Shown in pieces: positions 23,587-36,501 of a stretch of DNA of 64,000 nucleotides. Position 1 is the first letter of the stretch. Every line of letters starts with the position of its first letter. The notes beneath the pieces were generated by a model. It was not told the origin of the DNA, did no database searches, and was given only the letters and a program-made list of their open reading frames with translations. Source of the DNA: Eremophila alpestris peregrina (taxonomy: Eukaryota; Chordata; Aves; Passeriformes; Alaudidae); NCBI GenBank assembly GCA_009792885.1, contig WMCF01000003.1, positions 18,748,297 through 18,812,296 of the forward strand. Direction: 5' to 3'. Both the position numbers and the translations under genes were made by a program.

Positions 23587-24654
23587 CTGGAAGAAAAGGA
23601 AAACACAGTTAAAATTATTCCAATACAGTCTAAGAAAGTAATTAAGTTGCGCAATACATCCTTTTTGCAATAGCTCTCCACACTATAAATTTAAAAGATA
23701 AGCAGCACTACAAAACAGAGCACGATCAGAGTGTAACAAATCAATATTGCATCTGTGTATACAATTTTGACCTTATAGATATGGGGGCTATGACACCTTT
23801 AAATTGCTTTTTCATACTGACTTTGCCCCAACAGAACTCCTTGCTTTGCTTGGTATTTCTAAGCACTTTGTTCTGACATTGCCTCTACTCTGCAGATCAT
23901 TCACTTAACAACATTAGGCTAAACATGCAGAAGTTTTCAGGAGAGCAAATGGCACATTTCTGACACAAAGGCAAAAGTCTTGCCAGAAAGAAAGAAAGTG
24001 TTTTCTGAGGTCTACAATTCGTCAAAATATTAAAGGAGGAAAGAAAAAAAAAGTTAAAAACATTTTCTCTGAATTTCTTAATTGAAATCATCAGAGTCTG
24101 TGTATTTGGAATTTCTTTGTTTACACTCCCCACCAACCAACCCCAAGAACTTCTAATCGTCTGTCAAGGGGCAGAGAGAAAAAGTAGGGATAAAATACTT
24201 AGAATGGATAAGCTCTGGAAAAAGACACAAACTAACCCCCAAAAGACCATGCAGCTAAGATTAAATGGATGAACGTGAAGCACTGGACAGCCTTAGCTTC
24301 CTTTATCTTCTGAATTACGGAAATAATTTAAATCAAACAAGAAAACATTTGTACTGTTATGATTAGCATAATCACTGTTTAGGGAACTAAAGAAGTTACT
24401 TTTATCTGCATATACACAATTTCCCTTTTGTGTGTCTACCTCCCAGGTTAAGGATTATGTCAACACTGTAACAAAAGATCATAAACGACTTCATTTTTCA
24501 AATAGCCTGCATATTTCTCTATGTGAAAATTTTAAATATGCACTTCTGGTAAGTCACAAAAATCCTATTTCCACATCCAGATGTTTGTATTTTGATCCTT
24601 ATTGTATGTGGAACACAACACTGACAAAAAATGATTGATTCTTATATCAAATAC

Positions 24655-26050
24655 CTAGTTGGTGGGAGCCAGAGACCAGAGTTAATCACCACTGCTAGAA
24701 GCTGAGATGCATCTTAAAGTTGTGAGAGAACTGGCTGATGTGCCAAGCCACTTTCCTTAATATTCAAGAAGCCGTGGCAGTCAGGTGAAGTCCCAGGTGA
24801 CTGGAAAAAGGGAAATACTGCACCCATTTTTTTTTAAAGGGTAGATAGAAGTATTCTGGGAACTACTGACCTGACAACCTCACCTCTGTGCCTGGGAAGA
24901 TCATGGAACAGATCCTCCTAGAAGCGCTGTTAAGGTGCATGGAGGACAGAATTGATTTGCCAGCACAGTTTCACCAAGGACAAGTCCTGCTTGACCAACC
25001 CCGTGGCCTTCTGCAACACAAAGACTGCACTGGTGGACAGTGGAAGAGTTACAGGTATCACTAAGTCCCTCTCTCTAAATTGGAAAGAAATGGATCTGAT
25101 GGGTGAACTGTTCAGTGGATGAGAAACTGGTACAGTTTCCCATCCAAAGGGTAGTGATCAACAGCTCTGAGTCCCAGGAACCATTTTTGACAAGTGGTGT
25201 CCCTCGAGAGTCCATGCTGGCAAAGCAAGCGAAGCTAACATGCCTGAATCATGTCCAAGCCATGGACAAGCTTGATGAGAGATTTGACAGGTCCAAGTCC
25301 AAGGTGCTGCACCTGACATGGGCCACCCCCCAGTATCAATCACAGGCTGGGAGATGAAGAAATTGAGTCACCCTGCTGAGAAGGACTTGAGGCTGCTGGT
25401 GGGTGAGAGACTGGACACAACCCAGCTAGGGCACTTGCACTCCAGAAAACAAATTATATCCCAGGCTGCATCCAAAGCAGCATGGCCAGCAGGGCAAGGG
25501 ATGGGATTCTGCCCCTCTGCTCTGCTCTGGTGAGACCCCACCACGAGCACTGCATCCAGCTCTGGGGTCTCCAGCACAGGAAGGACACAGACCTTTTGGA
25601 GCAAGTCTAGAGAAGGGCCACAAAGATGTTGAGAAGGATAGAAAACCTCTACTGTGAAGACTGAGTTGGGGTTGTTCAGCCTGGAAGAGGCTCTGGGGAG
25701 ACACAGTAATTGCAGCCTTTCAGCACCTGAAGGTAACCTACAACAAATCTGGAGAGTGATCTTTACAAAGGCAGTGACAGAAAAAGGTGAAATGGCCTCA
25801 AAAATGAAAGACAGAAGTTTAGATTAGATATTAGGAAGAAATTCTTTACTACAAGGGTGGTTAGGCACTGGAACAGGTTACCAGGAGACACTCTGGATGC
25901 ACTGGAAGTGTTCAACACCAGGCTGGAGATGGGGATTTTAGCAACCTGGTCTAGCAGAAGATGGAAGGTGTCCCTGTCCATGGCAGGAAGGCTGGATCTA
26001 GGTGACCCTTAAGGCCCCTTCCAACCAAAATCATTCTATGATTCTACGGG
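24655..26050 (+). mobile_element. CR1 retroposon, longer degenerate copy (reverse transcriptase segment to 3' end)
   Basis: The 5' part (24.78-24.95 kb) decodes in pieces as WKKGNTAPIF, then SLTSVPGKIMEQIL, a typical CR1 reverse-transcriptase stretch. The end has GGAACAGGTTACCAGGAGAC, GGTGTCCCTGTCCATGGCAG and CCCCTTCCAACCAAAATCAT, closing in ATTCTATGATTCT. Frames are broken by stops and indels, so the copy is inactive. It lies in the first (UTR) intron region upstream of the MGA start codon. Confidence 0.88.
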
Positions 26051-26054
26051 TTGG

Positions 26055-27225
26055 AAAACAACCGTATCTCCTTCCAGATAATTAACTCTTAATTCACAAG
26101 TTTTAAGTAAACTGGATATTTAATAAGACATCTTCCATTTTGTTAGGACTGATGTACTGTAGGAGGAAGAACTCCTCTGTGCTAACAAGCTGTCACATGC
26201 ATGTGGCAAATGACCTCAAAGCTCAAGAGACAATATATACCCCATGATAAATGTTCTTGACAGCTAGGAAATACAAGAGACCCATTTCCACCCTTGACAC
26301 TTCATACTTTAAAACTTAATACAAAAGTTAAATCAGAGGAAAAAAAACAAAACTGTTCTGCACAGATTTTTGATACCTGTGAAGTTACAAGGTCTGGTTT
26401 TCAGTTTAACTTTGCAAAGGAAATTTTTCCCCACTAACATACCCACAACCACCTACCCACCGAAAACTCTTTAACAGAGCGTAGGATACAAAATGAATTC
26501 AAATGTATCACTCTGCTTTTTCAGTAGATTACACGTCAAGTTCCAGCAACACAAAAAGCTATCCCCAAGAAATAAGCGCTTTCATGTTCACCTGTGAGAA
26601 CAGCAGAGAAATATAAATCTCAGATATACAGAGTGGTGAAAAAGGAACCACAGTCTACATGATTTTCCACCAAATTACTCCATATATACGCATATAACAC
26701 ATTTATATGTATAGTAAACATACAGTCAGAAAGTGAGTTCACATTAATGCTGTGCAGTATGCATCAAAACTGTATTGGCTCAGAAAGGAAACATCAAAGT
26801 GGTTTCAGATCTGGTTTAAGATATGCAGAGTGCCTGTAGCTTTAAATTTACTTGATTCCTTTCCATTTATTTAAATTATCTTACTTAAGACATCCCCCCC
26901 CAAAAAAACCAAAAAAAGCTCAAAAACCATGCATTCAGCAAAATTCTATGTATATGAAGACCTACAGAGTAACAGTTTCTGTTCTCCAACAAAGTTCTTA
27001 TGTTGTACTGCTGTAGCTATTTCTACTACAAGCATCACGCACAGTATCAAGTCAGTCTAAGATGCACGTGGTTAAAATATGATTATATGCAATCAGAGTA
27101 ATCAAAATCTACGTTATTTCAGCAGTAGCACAGTCTGTTACCAGAACGCAATTTCATATATTTTAGTACCTCTGGTGACATAGGAGCCTATTTTATTATA
27201 GCACATAGGCTCTAATCCAGTATTT
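26055..27225. other. Presumed MGA 5' UTR intron
   Basis: AT-rich sequence between the long CR1 copy and the first CpG island. No gene or repeat recognised, apart from an A-rich stretch near 26895-26930. Confidence 0.5.
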
Positions 27226-27234
27226 CAGGGGAAA

Positions 27235-28900
27235 CACGTGTATTTGCGGAAGCTGAAGTTCTGAACAGCGTCAGAGATTTCCCTTCTCTGCACGCAGACC
27301 TTGTATTTGAGAATCAGCGTCCAAGCAGGGCGCAGCGGCCAAAACCACTCACAAGTCGCACTGAGACGCGCCAAAAGCAGGACGGCAATCAGATGCGAAA
27401 GCGTCCTTCCCAAACAAACACACAAACTCAACTCCCCACGCGGCGCCCGGGACGCGTCTCCGCGCAGGGCGCTCCGGGGCGGGCGGCACCGCGCGGCACC
27501 GTGCGAAGGGGAGCAGCGGCGGCGCGCGAGCTCCGGGACCGCTCCGCCCGCCGCCGCGCGCTGCCCCCGGGACACCCATGGCGCGCGCCCAATGGCAGCG
27601 GCCGCCGCGCGCCGCGCCGCCGTTCAACACCGACCGACCGGGCGGGCACCAGGAGGGGCCGCCCCGGGCACGGCGGCGAGAGACGAGGGCCCCGCCCCGG
27701 GCAGGTGGCGTCACGGCTGCGGGCCGAGCGCAGCACCTGTCGCTTTGAACGCTCTCTCCCCCCGCCCGCCCCCCGCCCCGGCCGCGCCGGACAGACCCCA
27801 GCCAGAAGCCTCGGGACAGGGAGCGACAGCCGCCCAGGAGCGGCGGGAGCATAAAACCAGCGCCCGCCCCGGCTGGCGGAGGGCAGCGGGACGAGCGCAC
27901 GTGGGGAAACCGTGCCGCTCTTCGCCGGGACCCGGCGCGGCCCTGCCCGGCGGGGCGCGCGCTGCAGGCGCTCCCGAGACGGCCCGCGCGCAGTGGCGCC
28001 TCGCGTGGCCTCCGGGGCGCGGCCAGCGGGCCCGGGCCCGGCCGCCTCGTGCCCGCGCCTGGTGTCAATTTTCGCAGTTCGGGCGGCGGGCGGAAGGCGC
28101 GCGCAGAGACCCGCGGGGTTCGCGCGCGACGCGGTCTCCGTCCCCGGCGCGGCCCCGATCCCCGGTCGTTACCGTGCGCGAAGCGCGCGCGGCCTCCCGC
28201 TTCCTTTCTCACGCGGACCGTGTGTCCGCCAGCTGGGGACAACGTGCGTGCGCAGCGTGCTGACGTCATGTCGCCGCAGCGCGCGCAGGCGCACAGCGGT
28301 CTAGCAGCCCCCTCCCTCCCGCCTGCCCGTCACGTGCCCGCGCCGCGCGCAGGGCCCGGCGCCCGGCTCGGCCCGGCCCGCGCAGCGCCCCGCGCGCGGG
28401 GAAGCTTCTCGAACGGGCGCGCGCGCGCGCATCGCTCGCGCGCCGGCAGCCGTCGAAGGCCCCGGGGCTCCCGTCGCGCGGCTCCGCCTCCCTCGGCGCC
28501 AGGAGCGCGCGCGAGGCCCGCGGCGCACGGCGCCCCCCGGCGGGCCGACCGAGGCGGCGCCGCCCCGCCATCCTCAAGCCCAGGGCAGCGGCCGCCTCCC
28601 TCCGGGAAACGAGCACCGCTCTCTGCGCAGGCAACGCGCACCGCGCCTCCACACTCCGGGGGCCGGCAGGAACCGGCCGCTTCCCGGGAACCCTCCGCTG
28701 AGGAAGCAATGAAGTCAGCGGTATTTCCATTGTCTGAGATAGTCCTGGCTGAGCGGCCAAAGCGCGGCTCAGACTCTGAGCACCGCAGCGGAAGAAGGGC
28801 CCCGTGCCTCCGGGAGAGCAGACAAGGACCTGTCACACCGCGCCCCCTGTGCCGGGCCCTGGGCAGTGTTACCGACGGAACACAGAGCCCGGGCTCAGCG
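27235..28900. promoter_or_regulatory. CpG island 1, proximal putative MGA promoter
   Basis: Abrupt change from AT-rich to very GC- and CpG-rich DNA. It contains CACGTG E-boxes at 27235, 27898 and 28331, a perfect CRE (TGACGTCA) at 28261-28268, a CCAAT box at 27589, an NRF1-like GCGCAGGCGC near 28285 and a (GC)7 run at 28417-28430. It lies about 4 kb upstream of the first coding exon, so it is the nearest candidate for MGA transcription start. Several long frames here, in overlapping registers, are composition artefacts. I cannot place a 5' UTR exon; possible minus-strand donors are CCGC|GTGAGA near 28215 and ACAG|GTGCTG near 27738. Confidence 0.75.
28261..28268. promoter_or_regulatory. Consensus cAMP-response element TGACGTCA
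   Basis: Perfect palindromic CREB/ATF site inside CpG island 1, next to an NRF1-like site. Typical of constitutive CpG-island promoters. Confidence 0.7.
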
Positions 28901-29795
28901 CAGCCCTGGCACGGCCTCGACAGAGAACGGCATCGAGCAGCTGCCTCCCCCATGCCCAGCCTGGCAGGCCTTCACAGACACCAAGGGAATTAATTACATG
29001 TTATAAACCTGGCACTTCTGACAGTAAGTCAGAATAAGCCTCTAAAACAGAATTTTGAGCGTTAAGGCAATTCACACCAAAATGCATCACGGCTGCAAGC
29101 AAAAGCACCTCCATGAAGCCCCCCCATTCCATGCATGGGATCCATTAAGGTTCTTTTATAACGCTGCATCCATTATGAAACTACAGACTTACACATGGTG
29201 CCAGAAGGCAAAGACATCAGTTAGTAGGGTGACACCAAGGTCCAGGCTCACCCATAGACCCAAATTTTGCACCGACCATTGTCTACCACAAACTATACCT
29301 TTGTTTGCACTAGTCCTTAATCTGTTGGGGATTTTTTTTTGTCTTATTTGAAAAAGGGCAAAGAAGAGCAACATTACAAGAGGTCAGCATCCCTTTGGAG
29401 TTTTCTTGGCAACATAAATTTATGCTGTAGGAAATTATCTCAGAAGCAGAGAACTAAAGAAAATACATTTTTAAGAGACTTGACAAATGTGCAGCAAAAC
29501 ATTAATATAGGTGGGTCTGCATTGAGGCCCAGAGGAATGCCACCAGCTCTGTGTGTGTATGCACATCTCTGTCTCTAGTGGGCAGGGTAATGTGGGTGGA
29601 GGGGTGTTGGACATCAGGTAAGCAGGGCAGTCTCAGCCACCTGAGAGAGCGAGCATATGCCAGCACCATGAACAGCTCTGTGGCCTCCGGAGCTGCTGTG
29701 CCAGCAACCAGAGAGACTGGGATTCAGGAACCAACAGTGTCTGAACTCTGCTGCTGGAGGGTATCTACCATAAATATAAATATTTTTATATGTAT

Positions 29796-29822
29796 GTATA
29801 CACACACATATGTGTATGTGTG
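29796..29822. repeat. Alternating CA/TG dinucleotide stretch, near-palindromic
   Basis: GTATACACACACATATGTGT followed by ATGTGTGTGG. Alternating purine-pyrimidine and self-complementary, so it could adopt a cruciform or Z-DNA. Confidence 0.7.
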
Positions 29823-31454
29823 TGGCCTCCTCCTGTTCAGACAGAGAAGGGAGCAGGATATGGCTGTCTCTGCTGTGCTCCTGTACCGGTATGGCCACAC
29901 ATGTTTACATGTAGATGTCATGTGTGCATGTGCACTATGGGCTTGTGCCTACCAGCAATATGTTTTCAGCCTTATTACTGGTCATATTTGGGGGTGTGGA
30001 GCTGCAACAGCCTCAAGGTGTTGGATCCAGCACAGTATTTTTCCTGTAGCAAATCCAGTCAGAAATTACACCAATTTCAGGGATAGCCATTTTATACCTA
30101 CAGTCATCACATATTCTGTAGAGCGGTCAGCAAGTTTTAGGGCCACAGGATAGAGACACTATTTTGTATTAACCAATTTGCTTCTGAACAATGACAATAT
30201 AGAAATAAGTGGAGTTTTTTTCAGCAAGGGAGTAATTTGTACAACTGAGAACAGATACAGAACTGAAGAGCAGACAGTGCCCCATGTTCATGGCCTACAA
30301 GCCACATGTTCCAGTCCTGCTAAAAGAAACGAATCAGAGACCCTTGACATTGCTAGAGATTTTGCTACAATTTTACCTAAGGCAGGTAGAAACACTTGCC
30401 TGCACCAAAATTGAACACCTGGTTTATCAAGAGATACAGATTCATGAGTAGAAGTCACAGCAGTACTACAGACTCCCACCAGCTTAAGTAACCCAGTTCT
30501 AAGCAGCTTAAAGCTGACAAAGAAACAGCAGTGCTGCACTAAAGAACATCTCGTTTAGATTGGTAGAAACAACGGTTTTAAGGATTTGTTTGTGCTAAAC
30601 ATGAATTGGCAGCACAGAAATGAACTGGCTTGCACATACTGAATCCCTGACCAGAGGGAGCTATAACCATCCCATTACTGGCCAGTATAAGGTACTTGAA
30701 ATGCTCAAGTTCACTACCAAGCTGTACACTCCTGCCCCAAATGCTTCTTTCAGACCTATGCCCTTGAAGGTATGAACTACAGTCTTGACAAGCTGCATTT
30801 CAGCACCGAGTAAATCACACTCCTGTTTTCAGTAACGCCTACACAGTGCTATAAGGCACCCACTCAAGCCTACATGCTACAAGTAACAGGAGACTGTAAT
30901 TGTTAGAGCTGCACAACAAACTGTTCTTCAGCCATTCTTATGTCTAACCTGTGAAAAAGATCTAGTAACAAAGCAGGAATTGGAGGGTCACAAGTCCCAG
31001 GCTTTGCTACAGATGTGGGAGAACAACATTCTTTGTTGAGTATATATACATGTAACTATAGACAGCTGAGCGAAACAGAACAGTTGCCAACTTGTGAAAA
31101 ACACACAAGAGGTGTTGATTACATTTTTTGTTAGCAATCCCCTGAATACAAAGATTGCTACTACACAAGTAGATACAAGACAGCACATTTCTGTCACACA
31201 CCATAGTGTGAAAGGCACTACTACAGGAGCATTACTGGAGCATAAAGGAGGCTTTCAGCTCTTAAAATCACTTGCTAAAAACAAAAAATAGCTGAAACTA
31301 CACTCACTACCTGGAAACAACAGCTATCAAAACCAGATGTGCCAGTGTAATGAACCCACAGCAGCAGTCAGCAGTTTATTACAGCAGTCTACAAGTTTAC
31401 CACAAACTATGACCAGACAACCCTGACTGGGCTCAAAAATCCCACATTTTGGAC

Positions 31455-31545
31455 ATTAAAAAAACAAACAAAGAAACAAAACAAAAACAAACCCACACAC
31501 ACCAACAACAACCCAAAAAAAACCCACCAAATAAAAACCCCAAAT
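31455..31545. repeat. A/C-rich low-complexity tract
   Basis: Degenerate AAAC, CAAA and CACA units with A runs; resembles the tract at 20.2 kb. No coding content. Confidence 0.7.
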
Positions 31546-32544
31546 CTACAAGCATTTAAAGAGCTGAAAATCTAGTGATGTTACAGCTAGAACTGTTGAG
31601 CAATGTGAACACCAGAAGAGTTAAAATACAAAAAACATTCATTCTTTCAACAATGTTTTGCTACTTTGGAGAATTATTAAAAGTAGCAAGCCACAGGAAA
31701 TTCTGCTAATCCAACCAAAACTCTGGATTAAACTGCTTATAGAAAAGTCCCATTTTCTATGCCATAACCAGCCCCACTGGCCTTCAACTGCTTCTCCAGA
31801 CAAGTAGTAGCCTCTCAGAGCTGAATATTTGCTGTACATGGATGTCTCTAATAATTAGCAGCACCTACATCAGCTCCAGACCTCTGTCCGTAAGCAACAG
31901 AACCCCAGCCCAAATGTACTTTAAGAAAAGTTTACATAATGTTATTTTTCTAGGAAATCAGCTTAAATTCTTTTCTTAGCTTTAGTGAAGTATAGTTCAG
32001 TGCCAAGAAGATAAAAGATGAAACTGATGGCAGAATCTAGACAAAAAGTGAGATTAACAAAAAAAATTATTGTAAGAAATGGACTGTTGCAGGAAAAAAA
32101 TGTTTTTCAGACATTTTTTCAATATTTTTTAGCTTTCTTGTTGATGCAGAAACACATCCTCCAGCTGCAGTCAGAAAGCACTTACCCTCACAAAAAGTCT
32201 GACACAGCTTGTGCATTGCCAGATTTCAGCAGAGCATTGCTTCATACTAAAACCAAATTCACATCACACTCAGAGCCCTGACTATTGCAGCAGGAATAGG
32301 TGGTAGTTCAGAAAGTGTTTCACCAACTGAGAGCCACATTGCAAGAGCAGCAGCTGCTTTTGGAGGGTGGAGGACAGGGAGAAACTCCTGCTTCACCTCT
32401 CCAATATCCATACCATATCCAGCTCCCCATAAAGTCAGTAGTTTGTTGAACAGCATTAATCCTGCAATGTACAATGCACAGTATTTTCCATCTCTCAAGA
32501 GTTACCTGAACTTTTGGGAAACACTTCCCTAACTGAAGACTGCA

Positions 32545-32665
32545 AACTGGAGACACACTAAACTGGATGTGGCACTCAGTGCCATGGTCAAGTTGACAGC
32601 TGGTGATGAGTCAAAGATTGCATTCCATGATCTTGGAATTCTTTTCCAACCTAAATGATTCTGTG
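32545..32665 (+). mobile_element. CR1 retroposon 3' end, short old fragment
   Basis: Contains ACTGGATGTGGCACTCAGTG and CCATGGTCAAGTTGACAGCT, with diverged matches to the CATGATCTTGGAATTCTTTT and CCAACCTAAATGATTCTGTG end. Same family as the 22.2-kb copy, more diverged. Confidence 0.85.
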
Positions 32666-34869
32666 ATTTCTATGAAGAATGAACCCCTGGTGAGAAGGCA
32701 GGGGGAAAAAGCCAATGTTAACTAGCAATAAATGCTCTTTTTTACCTTCATACAACATGCTATATTTAGGTTAATGTATTTTACATTACTTCCCCTATTT
32801 CATCAGTCAGTGATATGCCCATTACTCATACATTCAACGAGTGCTGTATTTTTTAATATACTATTATTTCAACTACCAAAAATCATAAAGTAAAACAATA
32901 AAGCAATGCTTTATGCTTTTTGCCATGCAACACTGGCAGAAACTAACCATGCTCAGCAGGAATAGCACCATTTTGATGAATTTCAATCCCTTTATGGCCA
33001 TCATGAGGAACATTTATCACACACACAAATCTTCAGTTGGGGATCTTGTCCACATCACAGATGAAAAAAAAACTGAGGCAAATAAAAAGCCCTCACCTGA
33101 GCTCAGAACTATCCTACTCATCCAGTTATTTTATAGCAATACTTATTGCTACAGAGTCACCAATGGCTCTGCGAGTTAAAACTGCCAAGGAACATGCATT
33201 CCCCTTTTAAGTTATGGTAAAAAAGAAAGTGACTTTATTAAAGTCCAGACCATTGCTGATGTGTTCCAGGTTTATATCCATGTTCATTACTGTTTATTGA
33301 CTTATCCTGTGGTCAGGCAGACCACACCACATTAACAGAAAGCACAGTACAAGAGTTAGCAAAACAGCACAATTCCAACATCACAAGTATTTGTTTAACA
33401 GTAACTGGGTCACAGTCTTGTCACTCTCCAAACTGGCTTTTCCTGAAGGCAGTGATTGGAACAAAGAATGCATTTTTATGGTGGGTAGGTTTTATCTGGT
33501 TCCCATTCATTTTCTCTCTTTTATGCTGTTCATATTCCTTTAATGCCTTTGTTTTGGGCTTGATTAAAAAAAAAATTAAAACAAAAGAGCTTTCTTCTGC
33601 CTTCTTTCTTCTTCATCATCCTTCTCACACACATCATTCTCACTGCATTCTTCCTTATCCAGTTCAACAGAGGATTTACTCCACGTACTAAAACTAGCCA
33701 AAACCCAACAGTAAAAGCACATTCCACCTTTGTGTGAAGAGAGAAGAGCAATTCCACCATCATAACTTGATTCTTTGTTCTAAGGTTACCCAGTCTAAAA
33801 TGTTAAAAAAAAAAAGGCAAACCAACACAGCACAACACATCCATAGTTATGGAAGAACGAGACAAGAGGAAAGCCCTGCTGGCACCGCAACTAATGGCAC
33901 TACTCCCTATGCACATGCCATGGCTGAGGTTTTTTTGTAGATCCTCTGCTGTTTATGAAAAAGCAAACAGACAACAGCCTCCTCATAGACAAGAGCTCTT
34001 TCTCCCTCCACTACGAGAAATCTATTTCATTGTGTTTGTAAGGAAAATGTCTTGGACTTCCCATTACTTAAGAAACCAGGTTTTTGAAACAATCACTAAC
34101 TTCAGAAACTATCTAGTGGATTTGTGTATAAATGAAGAAGTGGTCTACATTCAAAGAGAAATTTTTTTTTTCCTGGAAGGTGACCAAACAAGTTTATTCA
34201 CAAGCAGTTTCCTCCAGCTGCATGTTTCCCCCCCATGGCAGGAACAACAGCATCTGCTGTCAACCAATACTGAGCCACCAATGGGTGAGGTTAACAGCCA
34301 GCTGCTGTGAGACGAAATACAGAAGTGAACAAAAGCTGCCCATCTCTACCAGACCTAAAAAATATGGGGTTTTTCCCCACATAAAGATGCACAAAAATGT
34401 TCACCTATGGAAATACTTTTCAAGCAGAATCAATTTCCCTTTCCAGTCCCCAGTACAGATTCACAAGGCACTGTGCCCGAGGGCACTGAAAGAGTGCTGC
34501 AGCTGCATCGGGCAAAACACCTGCAAGCGACAAGACCAAAGCATCAGCCTACCACTCTTGCTCACACTGCCCTCGGTTTTCAGAGTCCGAAGCAACCTCA
34601 AATCTTCGGGGTTCTGGCCCATCCCTTCAAGTGCGATTACAGCCAGCCCATGCTTTCACATAGTTCACGTCGGGAGCAAGGCAACGTGAGTGTTGTGCAA
34701 GATTTGACATCTTTATAAGTCAGGCAAGAAGCTCCAACGGGAAACCACTCATCACCCCGGGCTGCTGAAACAGCCAGCGACCCTCGTGCCTACCTAACTG
34801 CTCACTGAGCTCGCCTTCGCCCTTCGACTCCCTTTGAACTCATCAGCTCAGAACGCGGAGTTTCAAACA

Positions 34870-36100
34870 GGTCGGTACCAAAGGCCACCAACGACCACTG
34901 CCCCGCGCGCCCCCCGCGACGTGCCCGGGCGCACGCGCGCCGCCCGCGGGCCGCCCCGCCCCCGACCGAGGGGCCCCGCTCCGCCCCCGCCCAACCCGCC
35001 GGCCTCTGACACCCAGGGGCTACCGGGGCCGCTTCCCGGGAAAGGCTCTCCCGGCAGCCCGGCCCCGTCTCATAGGTGGCGCCGGCCGCGCCCCCACCGG
35101 GGGCCGGTCACCGGGAGCGCGACGGCTTAGGGAGCAGCGGCAGCTGGCGGGGCCGGGCTTCACTCGACCCTTCCCGGCTGGAGAGCCCGGATGCCGCTCG
35201 GTCCCTTTAACAATCCCTCTGGTCAGGTGACCGCCGGCCGCTATCCGTCGCCCGCGCCCCCGCCCTCTCGCGCCCCTGGACGGAGCGGCGCGGGGGCGCG
35301 CGCGGCCCCCGGTCCCGTTCCCGTCCCGCGCGCGACCCCCTCGCCTCAAACGCGGGCGCGGCGGCAGCGCGCGGACAGGCGGCGCGCACGCGCGTGATTG
35401 GGCAACCGCGGCGCTCACGTGACGCGCGCACGCCTCGCGCCACCTCGAGTGAAAAACTCGCACGGAGGGAGGGGGAGCGGGCGGTTCCTACCTGGCTCCG
35501 CGCGCCGCCGGCTCCGCGCGCCTCCCGGCAACGCCCCGGCCCACGCGGCCCTCGCCCGCCACGCGCGACCTCCTGCCGCCCTCATTGGCCGCCGCGGCCC
35601 ATCACGTGGGCGGCGCGCGTTCCCCTGCCCCTTCCCCCGACTTGTCGCCCGCCCCCGCGAAGCCGGTACCGGAGCGCGGCCGTGCGGGCGGAGCGCCGGG
35701 GGCAGCGGGGGCCGGTGGCGGCAGCGCGGTGCAGCTGCCTCGCGACGCCCCGCCAGCGGCGCGTCGCCGATTGGCCGGAGCCGCCCGCCGACGCAGTTCC
35801 GCTCCCCGGGCGCCGGCGGCCACGCCCTTCCCGCCCCTCCCCCGGCCGTGCGCGAGGGATAACACGCCGCTCGCGCGTGGGGCCGCGCCGTAGCGCCTCC
35901 GGTGGCTGCGCTCGTGCGCACCCTTCCCGAGGGGCGGCCGGGCCCCGAGCGCGTCCCCGCGGCCACGCCGCCCCGGCCCTGCCGGCGCGCTCCTCCCGCG
36001 GCACCGCACTCGTTCCCCTGACTCCTCGTCTCTCCTCCGCCTTCCGCCCGGCAGCATTTGTAAATCACGGAACTGGGCTCACGTGCGGCGGGGTGCGATG
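34870..36100. promoter_or_regulatory. CpG island 2, distal putative promoter
   Basis: About 1.2 kb of very CpG-rich DNA. Three inverted CCAAT boxes (ATTGG on the plus strand) lie at 35397, 35584 and 35770, about 187 bp apart. CACGTG E-boxes lie at 35416, 35603 and 36080; the first two each sit 15 bp from a CCAAT box, suggesting a duplicated CCAAT/E-box module. Plausible minus-strand donors are CCAG|GTAGGA near 35488 and TTAG|GTAGGC near 34795. It may be the main MGA promoter, an alternative one, or the start of an unannotated divergent transcript. I cannot tell which from sequence alone. Confidence 0.7.
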
Positions 36101-36488
36101 TTCTGGCGGTAACTGGAGCTACAGCAAACGCCGACAGTGCGATGCTGGCTTCCAACAGGATTTCTCACGCTGTGGGTGCTGCTGCCGTTCGCACAAGGCT
36201 CTGGGACCTGGCAGGGCTCCCGGGCACGGGAGTGTTTGTCGAGCGCCCACGGAGCTGCACTCACACCGATCCCCGAGTTCCCTGGAAGCTACCTGAGTCT
36301 ACGTGGGCGCCGAAAGAGTTAAATAACGTCCCATCAGCATAGGGATGTATTCATTAATACTTCTGAATATAACAGCCCTGCGTGGTTTAGGCAAAAGGTG
36401 ATTCCGGAGATTCTTATCCAGAAAGTCTATATTTGGTATACAGTGAAATGATGGAACAAATGCTGGGAAAAAAAACAACAAACCATAA

Positions 36489-36501
36489 CCCCCCCCCCCC
36501 C
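36489..36501. repeat. Homopolymer C13
   Basis: Uninterrupted run of 13 C just outside CpG island 2. Confidence 0.9.

Larger units (their letters stand above)
28901..34869. other. Region between the two CpG islands
   Basis: About 6 kb without a recognisable gene. It holds an alternating CA/TG stretch at 29796-29822, a CR1 end at 32545-32665 and an A/C-rich tract at 31455-31545. If transcription starts at the distal island, this would be part of the first MGA intron. Reading frames up to about 200 codons here show no resemblance to known proteins. Confidence 0.5.

Noticed and set aside
27301..28993. Long overlapping open frames of 300 or more codons on both strands in CpG island 1
   Set aside because: Composition is almost all Arg, Ala, Pro and Gly in every register, which is what stop-poor GC-rich DNA gives by chance. 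No family motif.
33849..34689. Overlapping frames of 153 and 185 codons left of CpG island 2
   Set aside because: No family resemblance and mutually overlapping registers; regarded as chance.
34834..36296. Long open frames of 150-300 codons in CpG island 2
   Set aside because: Same GC-driven absence of stops on both strands; no recognisable domain and no splice-supported gene model.
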